From: Anaeromyxobacter sp. PSR-1
GTDB taxonomy: Bacteria; Myxococcota; Myxococcia; Myxococcales; Anaeromyxobacteraceae
Direction of reading: 5' to 3'
NCBI RefSeq assembly: GCF_000964525.1
Contig: NZ_BAZG01000019.1
Coordinates: 1 to 42,983, forward strand
DNA length: 42,983 bases
Positions 8,965 to 16,898 of this stretch are shown here, in pieces; the first letter of the stretch is position 1, and each line of letters starts with the position of its first letter. Made by a program: the position numbers and the translations under genes. A model generated the notes under the pieces. It searched no databases, was not told the origin of the DNA, and saw only the letters and a list, made by a program, of their open reading frames with translations.

Positions 8965-10101
8965 ATGTCGAACGAGGATCTCTTCCGGCAGCTCAAGTTC
9001 CGCGATCCGGCCCGCGCCCGCGCGCTCGCCGAGGCGCTCCGCCACAACATGGACGCCATCGGCCGCGAGGTGTCGGTGATGCACGTGTGCGGCAGCCACG
9101 AGCAGGCCATCGCCCGCTTCGGCCTGCGCGCGGTGCTCCCGCCCGGCCTGGAGCTCATCATGGGCCCGGGCTGCCCGGTGTGCGTCACGGACGGCCCGGA
9201 GGTGGACGAGGCGGTCGCGCTCGCCATGCAGGGCGTGCGCGTGTGCACCTACGGTGACATGCTCCGCCTCCCCGGCACCGCGCGCTCGCTCGCCGACGCG
9301 CAGGCCGACGGCGGCAAGGTCGAGGTGGTCTACTCGATCTCGCAGGCGGTCGAGCTCGCCCAGGCGCACCCCGAGGAGCAGGTGGTGTTCCTGGCGAGCG
9401 GCTTCGAGACCACCGCGGTGGCGACCGCGGCGGTGGCGCTCGCCTCGCCGCCCCCGAACTTCTCCATCCTCTCGGTGCACAAGTACGTGCCGGCGGCGAT
9501 GGAGATCGTGGCCGCGTCGAAGGAGACGCACATCGAGGGCTACGTCGCGGCCGGCCACGCCGCGATCATCACCGGCTGGGCCATCTTCGAGCCGTTCGCG
9601 GCCCGCACCGGCGCGCCGGTGGTGGTGGCCGGCTTCGAGCCGCTCGACATCCTGGCCGCGCTGGTGAAGCTCACCGAGCTCATCCGCGAGCGGCGGCCGG
9701 AGGTGGCGAACGTCTACCCGCGCTGCGTGACGAAGGAGGGCAACCTCCCCGCGCAGCGCTCGCTGTGGCGGGCGTTCCGCACCGTGACCGGCCGATGGCG
9801 CGGCATCGCCGACGTCCCGGGCGGCAACCTCGAGCTCGTGCCCGAGCTGGCCGCGCTCGACGCCCGCAACCGCTTCCGCATCGACACGGCGGGCGTGCGC
9901 GACGCGGCGGCGGAGGAGGAGGCGAAGGGGTGCATCTGCGGCCGGATCATGCTCGGCCTCGCCACCCCGGAGCACTGCGCGCTGTTCGGCACCACCTGCG
10001 TCCCGGAGTCGCCGGTGGGCGCGTGCATGGTGTCGTCGGAGGGGCAGTGCCGGATCTGGCACACGTACGGCGGCGTGCCCGATCTGCGCAAGGTCGGCTA
10101 G
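8965..10101 (+). CDS. hypD: Hydrogenase formation protein HypD
   Basis: This 378-aa FeS scaffold, with HypC, is where the iron receives its two CN and one CO ligands. Motifs seen are CGSHEQ near residue 42 (ligand and redox cysteine region), GPGCPVCVT near 71, and the C-terminal Cys set GCICGRIMLG, HCALFGTTC and GACMVSSEG that binds a [4Fe-4S] cluster. The ATG follows GGAGGGCC by a few bases. Every hallmark residue is intact and the length is typical. Confidence 0.96.
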   Translation: MSNEDLFRQLKFRDPARARALAEALRHNMDAIGREVSVMHVCGSHEQAIARFGLRAVLPPGLELIMGPGCPVCVTDGPEVDEAVALAMQGVRVCTYGDMLRLPGTARSLADAQADGGKVEVVYSISQAVELAQAHPEEQVVFLASGFETTAVATAAVALASPPPNFSILSVHKYVPAAMEIVAASKETHIEGYVAAGHAAIITGWAIFEPFAARTGAPVVVAGFEPLDILAALVKLTELIRERRPEVANVYPRCVTKEGNLPAQRSLWRAFRTVTGRWRGIADVPGGNLELVPELAALDARNRFRIDTAGVRDAAAEEEAKGCICGRIMLGLATPEHCALFGTTCVPESPVGACMVSSEGQCRIWHTYGGVPDLRKVG

Positions 10102-10117
10102 GAAGGCGCGGAGACCC

Positions 10118-11143
10118 ATGGACACGAAGGTGCAGCAGAAGATCGGCCTGAAGCACGGCTCCGGCGGGCGCGCCATGCGCCAGCTCATCGAGGACGTGTT
10201 CCTCTCGCTGGCCTCGCCGGTGGACGGCATCGGGCTCTCGGCGCTGGACGACGGCGCGGCGATCCGCGTGGGCGACCGCTGGCTGGTGATCACCACCGAC
10301 TCGCACGTGGTGCACCCCATCTTCTTCCCGGGCGGCGACATCGGCCGGATCAGCGTCTCGGGCACGGTGAACGACCTCGCCATGATGGGCGCCACCGAGC
10401 CGGTGGGGTTGACCTGCGCGGTGATCCTGGAGGAGGGCTTCCCGCGCGCCGACCTGGAGCGGGTGGTGGCCTCGATGCGCGAGACGGCGAAGGAGGCCGG
10501 CGCGCCCATCGTCACCGGCGACACCAAGGTGATGGGCAAGGGCCAGGTGGACGGCATCGTGCTCAACACCACCGGCGTGGCGCTGGCCGACCGGGTGGTC
10601 TCGGACGCCGGGCTGCGGGCCGGCGACGTGCTCGTCGTCACCGGCTCGATCGGCGATCACGGCATGGCGGTGATGGCCCGGCGGCACGACCTGCGGCTGG
10701 AGGGCGACCTCCGCTCCGACGTCGCGCCCATCAACGGGCTGGTCCGCGCGGCGCTCGCCGCCGGCGGCGAGGACGTGGTCGCGATGAAGGACCCGACCCG
10801 CGGCGGCGTGGCGGGCGTGCTGCACGAGATGGCCGCGAAGGGCGGCGTCGGCATCGTGGTGGACGAGCCGTCGCTGCCGATCAACGACGAGGTGCGGGCC
10901 GCCGGCGAGATGATCGGCATCGACCCGCTGCTCGTCGCGAACGAGGGCAAGGCGGTGATCGGCGTGCGGGCCCGCTCGGCCGACAAGGTGCTGGCCGCGC
11001 TCCGCGCGCACCCGCTCGGCGCGCGCGCCACCGTGTTCGCGCGGGCCATCGCCGAGCGGCCCGGCGCGGTGATCCTCGACACCGGCTTCGGCAAGCGCAT
11101 GCTGGCCGAGCCCGAGGGGGAGCTCCTGCCGCGCATCTGCTAG
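10118..11143 (+). CDS. hypE: Hydrogenase maturation protein HypE (thiocarbamate dehydratase)
   Basis: A 341-aa PurM-like ATPase that dehydrates the carbamoyl group on its own C-terminal Cys to a thiocyanate and donates CN to HypD-HypC. The protein ends LPRIC, with the essential Cys as the last residue. An AIR-synthase type N-terminal half (KHGSGGRAM, DDGAAIRVGDRWLVITTDSH) and the GDTKVM and DPTRGGVAGVLHE motifs are present. It is preceded by GGAG at five bases from the ATG and lies 16 bases after hypD. Confidence 0.96.
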   Translation: MDTKVQQKIGLKHGSGGRAMRQLIEDVFLSLASPVDGIGLSALDDGAAIRVGDRWLVITTDSHVVHPIFFPGGDIGRISVSGTVNDLAMMGATEPVGLTCAVILEEGFPRADLERVVASMRETAKEAGAPIVTGDTKVMGKGQVDGIVLNTTGVALADRVVSDAGLRAGDVLVVTGSIGDHGMAVMARRHDLRLEGDLRSDVAPINGLVRAALAAGGEDVVAMKDPTRGGVAGVLHEMAAKGGVGIVVDEPSLPINDEVRAAGEMIGIDPLLVANEGKAVIGVRARSADKVLAALRAHPLGARATVFARAIAERPGAVILDTGFGKRMLAEPEGELLPRIC

Positions 11144-11156
11144 GCAGGCGAGCCGC

Positions 11157-11501
11157 ATGCACGAGTATTCCCTGGTGGAGGCGCTGGTCAGGCGCGTGGA
11201 GCAGGAGGCGCGGCGCCGCGAGGCGGTCGCGGTCCGCGGGCTCACCGTGAGCGTGGGCGAGCTCTCCGGCGTGGACCCGGAGCTGTTCCGCACCGCCTAC
11301 GAGACGTTCCGCGCCGGCAGCCTGTGCGCCGAGACGCCCCTCACCCTGAAGCGCCTGGAGGCGCGCTGGTCCTGCCCGGCCTGCCGCGCCCCCATCGCCC
11401 GCGGCGCGGTGCTGCGCTGCCCGACCTGCGACGTCCCGGCCCGCCTCGACGAGGGCTCGGACGCGCTCACCCTCGACAGCATCGACATGGAGGTGCCCTG
11501 A
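11157..11501 (+). CDS. hypA: Nickel insertion metallochaperone HypA
   Basis: A 114-aa chaperone that hands nickel to the hydrogenase large subunit together with HypB. It starts MHEYSLV, where His2 and the free N-terminus bind Ni; a four-Cys zinc site is given by CPAC and CPTC near residues 73-92. HybF-type paralogues look similar, but this is the only copy in the window. Its TGA shares the A with the ATG of hypB (TGATG), so translation of the two nickel proteins is coupled. Confidence 0.95.
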   Translation: MHEYSLVEALVRRVEQEARRREAVAVRGLTVSVGELSGVDPELFRTAYETFRAGSLCAETPLTLKRLEARWSCPACRAPIARGAVLRCPTCDVPARLDEGSDALTLDSIDMEVP

Positions 11502-12343
11502 TGTGCACGACCTGCGGCTGCGGCGATCCCGAGCTCGTCCCGGTGGAGCTGCACGAGAAGATCCTGGCCGGCAACGACCGCGCCGCCCGCCACAACCGCG
11601 AGCACTTCCTCGAGGCCGGCGTCCTCGCCCTCAACATCATGGGCTCGCCCGGCGCCGGCAAGACCGGCGTGCTCGAGGCGACCGCGAAGGCGGCGGCCGC
11701 GAAGGGCTGGCGCCTCGGCGCGGTCTCGGCCGACCTCGCCACCGACAACGACGCGCGCCGGCTGGAGAAGGCCGGCATCCCGTCGAAGGCCATCACCACC
11801 GGCCAGGCCTGCCACCTCGACGCCGAGCTGGTGCACCGCAGCCTCCACGACTTCCCCTGGCGCGACACCGACGTGTTCTTCATCGAGAACGTCGGCAACC
11901 TGGTGTGCCCGGCCATCTACGACCTGGGCCAGGCGGCGAACGTGGTGGTGCTCTCGGTGACCGAGGGCGAGGACAAGCCGCTCAAGTACCCGGTCATGTT
12001 CAAGGCGGCGGACCTGGTGCTCGTCACCAAGGTGGACCTCGTCCCGCACCTCGACGTGGACCTCCCGAAGCTCCGCGACGCCATCGCGCACGTCATGCCG
12101 ACCGCGAAGGTGATCGAGCTGTCCGCCCGCACCGGCGAGGGCATGGACCGGTGGATCGCGTGGCTGGAGGAGCTGCGGCGGCCCATCGTGAAGCCGGCGC
12201 AGCCGCGGACGCACACCCACGGGCACGACCACGGTCACGAGCACACGCACGCGGACGGGACGACCCACGCGCACCCGCACGATCACGCCCATGACCATGC
12301 CCACGGCCACGGTCACGGGCACGATCACGGGCACCGCCACTAG
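11501..12343 (+). CDS. hypB: Nickel-binding GTPase HypB with a C-terminal His-rich tail
   Basis: This 280-aa GTPase powers nickel delivery to the large subunit. The N-terminal high-affinity metal motif CTTCGCG uses C2, C5 and C7. The GTPase domain has Walker A GSPGAGKT (48-55), an FFIENVGN motif and TKVD. In HypB proteins with a storage segment the His-rich stretch normally lies between the N-terminal motif and the GTPase domain; here that linker is plain. Instead the last 44 or so residues contain 20 His, mostly as XH pairs (HTHGHDHGHEHTH and on), after a short Pro/Lys linker. It should buffer nickel as in UreE or SlyD tails. The codons for the tail form imperfect short repeats that could vary in number between strains. 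Confidence 0.95.
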   Translation: MCTTCGCGDPELVPVELHEKILAGNDRAARHNREHFLEAGVLALNIMGSPGAGKTGVLEATAKAAAAKGWRLGAVSADLATDNDARRLEKAGIPSKAITTGQACHLDAELVHRSLHDFPWRDTDVFFIENVGNLVCPAIYDLGQAANVVVLSVTEGEDKPLKYPVMFKAADLVLVTKVDLVPHLDVDLPKLRDAIAHVMPTAKVIELSARTGEGMDRWIAWLEELRRPIVKPAQPRTHTHGHDHGHEHTHADGTTHAHPHDHAHDHAHGHGHGHDHGHRH

Positions 12344-12369
12344 CCCCCGCTCATGCCTCGGCCGGCGCC

Positions 12370-13668
<1,299 letters not shown>

Positions 13669-13702
13669 GGGAGCGCGAGATTACCACGCGCCCGCGACGC
13701 GA

Positions 13703-14896
13703 TCAGCGCCGCCGCGGGACGAGGTCGCCGGCGTCCGGAAGGACGAGGACGTCCGGCTCGGCCTTGCCGACGAGCTCCCGCGCGCTCGCGAGCGCCGCGT
13801 CCAGCGAGGGGGCGAACGTCGCGTACGTTTCGCGGACGGTGGCCTCGGGCATGCCCGAGACCAGGAAGAGCGTGTACCGCTCCGGCAGGAAGCGCCGGAC
13901 GCCCAGCTGGAAGATGCCCTCGTTGACGGTCCGGAGCGGCCCCACGCCGCCGGGGCACTCGGCGCAGACGACGACCACGCCGCCCTCCCGCAGCAGCATC
14001 CCCGCCGGCGGGACCAGCTTCGAGGCCTGGTACAGGCTGCCGGAGACCGGCAGCGGCGCCGAGACCACCACCACGTCGGCCGGCTCGGCGGCGACCTCGC
14101 ACCACGGGCGCGCCATGCGCACGCCGGCGCGGTGCGCGTAGACCACGTCGCCCGCCACCGCGCCCATCACCACCCCGCCCGCCTCCACCACGTTCAGCAT
14201 GTACGTGTCGCGCCCGAGCCGCCGGACCGCCTCCTCCAGGTCCTCGCGGCACGGGTTGCCGTCGGCGCGGCCCAGGCTCGAGGCGGGATCGGCCTTGAGC
14301 TTGTGGTTCTGCCGGATGTCGTCGTCGTGCCCGAGCCCGGGGAAGATGCCCTTCGCGCCGCCGCCCCAGCCGGCGAAGTAGTGCGGCTTCACCCGGCCGG
14401 TGGTGACGACGAGGTCGCTCTCGGCCACGCACCGGTTCACCCGCAGGCGCGTGCCGCGGCTGGTCCGGCCCATCTCCACCATCGAGGCCTCGTCGCGCGC
14501 GTCGTGGTTCACCACGCGGTGCCGCCGGAGCACCTCGTCCGGCAGCCCGAGCGCCTCGAGCGGCCCGGGCCCGTGCGTGCCGTTCGCGACCGCGAGCGTG
14601 AGGTGGTCGTCGGGGACCACCGCGAGCGCGCGCCGCACCGCCGCGAACAGCTCGGCGCGCGGCTCGTCGCGGGAGGCGTCGCTCACGATCACCAGCACGC
14701 GCGTGCGCGGGCCGGCCACCTCCGGCAGCGGCCGGGCGCCCTCGGGGTGCGCGAGCGCCGCGTCCAGCGCGGCGGGCAGGTCGGCCACCGCCGGCGCGGG
14801 CGGGGCGGCGAGCACGCGCGCCGGCACGCCGGCCGGGAACGGGAGCGGGCGGGTGCCGTAGCCGAGCAGGACGGGGGCGGACGCGGGCGCGCTCAT
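13703..14896 (-). CDS. larA: LarA-type nickel-pincer racemase/epimerase (DUF2088)
   Basis: A 397-aa homologue of nickel-dependent lactate racemase, which uses a covalently bound nickel-pincer nucleotide to move a hydride on 2-hydroxy acids. Family residues are visible: SDASRDEP (acid and Arg of the DxTRP region), the His of ANGTHGPG, KPHYFAGWGGGAKGIFPG holding the His and the cofactor-binding Lys, the downstream His of RQNH, and SLYQASK with the Gln and Lys of the substrate site. The cofactor builders LarB, LarC and LarE are not in the window. I place the start at the ATG at 14896; an upstream in-frame ATG would add 26 residues of low-quality sequence. Substrate specificity is unknown; many LarA homologues act on hydroxy acids other than lactate. 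Confidence 0.88.
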   Translation of the reverse strand: MSAPASAPVLLGYGTRPLPFPAGVPARVLAAPPAPAVADLPAALDAALAHPEGARPLPEVAGPRTRVLVIVSDASRDEPRAELFAAVRRALAVVPDDHLTLAVANGTHGPGPLEALGLPDEVLRRHRVVNHDARDEASMVEMGRTSRGTRLRVNRCVAESDLVVTTGRVKPHYFAGWGGGAKGIFPGLGHDDDIRQNHKLKADPASSLGRADGNPCREDLEEAVRRLGRDTYMLNVVEAGGVVMGAVAGDVVYAHRAGVRMARPWCEVAAEPADVVVVSAPLPVSGSLYQASKLVPPAGMLLREGGVVVVCAECPGGVGPLRTVNEGIFQLGVRRFLPERYTLFLVSGMPEATVRETYATFAPSLDAALASARELVGKAEPDVLVLPDAGDLVPRRR

Positions 14897-15046
14897 GCCG
14901 GCATCGTACCCCAGCCGCGGGGCGCAGCCGCCGGGGCGGGCGCCCCACCCGCCCTCCGCCGCTGCTCGCCGCACACTCCGCGATACCGGACGCAGGCGCT
15001 CCGCCGCCTCCGCACACGCCCGCAGGGTCCTGCCGCGCGGGTCTGG

Positions 15047-15074
15047 TTGCGGCGGACGGTCCGTCCGTTATATG
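15047..15074 (+). promoter_or_regulatory. Promoter with palindromic operator before the DUF4395-thioredoxin gene
   Basis: TTGCGG (15047-15052) and TATATG (15069-15074) are spaced by 16 bases. The spacer contains the perfect 15-bp palindrome CGGACGGTCCGTCCG (15053-15067), centred on one T, which would place a bound dimer between the two promoter boxes. The predicted transcript start is about 30 bases before the gene start, leaving room for its GAGGA ribosome site. Confidence 0.55.
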
Positions 15075-15109
15075 AGACGCCTCTCCAGCCCAGCCGAGGA
15101 GCCCGCCGC

Positions 15110-15808
15110 ATGCCCGCCCGCGCCGCCGATCCCTACCGCGACCTCGCCGTCATCGACGCGCGGGCGCCCCGCTTCAACCAGGCGGTCATCGGCGCGCTGG
15201 CGCTCGCGGGAACGCTCACCGGCGGGTGGGCGCTGTTCGCGCTGCCCGCGCTGCAGCTCACCCTCGGCCTCGCGCTGGGCCGCCGCTGGTGCCTCCCCTG
15301 CGTGTTCTACTTCGAGGTGGTTCAGCCCCGGCTCGGCGAGGGTCCGCTGGAGGACAGCCGGCCGCCGCGCTTCGCGAACCAGGTCGGGGCGGTGTTCCTG
15401 TGGACCGCGACCGCGGCGACGCTCGTCGGCGCGCCCGCGCTCGGGAGGGCGCTGGGGGGCGCGGTGGCCGCGCTCGCGCTCGTTTCTGCGGCGACGGGCT
15501 TCTGCACGGGCTGCGCGCTGTACCGGGCGGGCGCCCGGCTCCGCGGCATCCGGGGCCGCACCGTGGAGCGCGTGGACCTCGCCGAGCTCGGGGTGCCGGC
15601 CGGCCAGGGCGCGGTGGTCCAGTTCACGCACCCGCTGTGCTCGGACTGCCAGGAGCTGGCGCGGCGCCTCGCCGGCGAGCGGCACGGCCCGGTGCTCGTC
15701 GACGTCGCCCGGCGGCCCGACCTCGCGCGGAAGTACGGCGTCGCGGTGGTCCCGCTCGCCGTCGAGGTCGCCGCCGACGGCGCGGTGATCCGGCGCATCA
15801 CCGGCTGA
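15110..15808 (+). CDS. DUF4395 membrane protein fused to a thioredoxin-like domain
   Basis: A 232-aa protein. Residues about 15-140 match DUF4395: DARAPRFNQA, several hydrophobic segments (about 25-57, 94-108, 112-130) and the conserved RRWCLPC and FCTGCALY motifs. Residues about 165-232 look like a minimal thioredoxin fold with a CxxC (LCSDC, C177 and C180) and a likely cis-Pro (P215). Three CxxC pairs (C61/C64, C132/C135, C177/C180) suggest a membrane thiol relay, by analogy with other DUF4395 proteins found beside thioredoxins; the fusion supports that link. The role is inferred, not shown. The start is fixed by GAGGA and by the promoter upstream. Confidence 0.8.
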   Translation: MPARAADPYRDLAVIDARAPRFNQAVIGALALAGTLTGGWALFALPALQLTLGLALGRRWCLPCVFYFEVVQPRLGEGPLEDSRPPRFANQVGAVFLWTATAATLVGAPALGRALGGAVAALALVSAATGFCTGCALYRAGARLRGIRGRTVERVDLAELGVPAGQGAVVQFTHPLCSDCQELARRLAGERHGPVLVDVARRPDLARKYGVAVVPLAVEVAADGAVIRRITG

Positions 15809-15939
15809 GCGCTCGACCGCCGCCGCCCGCGCGCGCCAGGCGGGCGGAGGCGCACCCATCGCCCCGCTGTCCGCTATTACGGCTCATCGTCCGTTATCGC
15901 GTCCCAGGCCCCACGCCGCCGCCCGACCCGGAGGTCCCC

Positions 15940-16758
15940 GTGCCGAACCGCAGCCCCGTCGCCCTGCCCCGCCCGCTCTCGATCGGCGTCACCGCCAACC
16001 TGATGCTGGCGCAGATGGAGTACGACGTGGCGAGCGGCGCCGGTCAGGCGAAGCACGACACCGCGACCGCGCTCGGCCTCGGCGCCACGGTGGGCCTGCG
16101 GTGGACGCTGGCGGGTGGGGTGAGCCTCGGCGCCGCCTGGGAGTCGCGCAGCTCGTTCCAGGACTTCTCGTTCCACGTCCCCGCGCGGCCCGATCCGTTC
16201 TCGCCGGGCAGCACCATCCCCGGCGGCACCGACCGGCTCGCCCTCGACCAGCCGCAGAGCGTGACCGTCGGCGCGTCGTTCGCGCCCTGGCACGCGGTGC
16301 TCCTCGCCGCCGACGTGCAGTGGATCGACTGGTCCGCCACGCTGGGCGACGGGCTCCCCCGCTACACCTCCGACCCGGCGACCACCGGCGCTCTCCCGTT
16401 CGACATGGGCTGGCACGACCAGTGGGTCCTCAAGCTCGGGGCGCAGGTCACGCCCGTGCGCGCGCTGGACCTCCGGGCCGGCTGGAACTACGGCAAGGCG
16501 CCGCTCGACCGGTCGCGGGCCTTCGAGAACCTGGCCTTCCCGGCGGTGGCGGACCACCACCTCACCGCGGGCGCCGGCGTCCGCGCGGGCCAGGCACTAA
16601 CCGTGAATGTTGCGGCGGTGTACGCGCCGGCGGCCTCGATCTCCGGCGCGAACGCGTCGCCCCCGCCGCCCATGGGCGGCACCGGCCAGGGCATCGCCGC
16701 CTACCGCACCGAGATGTCGCAGCTGCAGATCGACCTCGGGGTCGCGTACCGGTTCTGA
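15940..16758 (+). pseudogene. FadL/OmpP1-type outer membrane porin, 5'-truncated
   Basis: The 272 residues match the C-terminal two thirds of a FadL-family beta-barrel (hydrophobic substrate channel): alternating strands, VLKLGAQVTPVRALDLRAGWNYGK near the middle, and a last residue Phe as in outer membrane proteins (VAYRF). Full-length members exceed 400 aa and begin with a signal peptide and an N-terminal plug with an NPAGL-like motif. None of that is found upstream: the 131 bases before this frame hold no signal sequence. A GTG with GGAGGT four bases upstream could start translation, but the product would lack a signal and could not reach the outer membrane. I read it as a remnant of an internal deletion. 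Confidence 0.65.
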
Positions 16759-16898
16759 CGGCGCGGCCGCCGGAGCGCCGGCCCCGGCGGCATCCCACCG
16801 CAGCCCGGCGGCGCGCCGCCGCACGCGCCCGGTTTCCGCCGCAGGACCGGCGCCCGCGCCGTACACTGGGCGCGATCACCCAGGCAGCCGGGGGCCCG

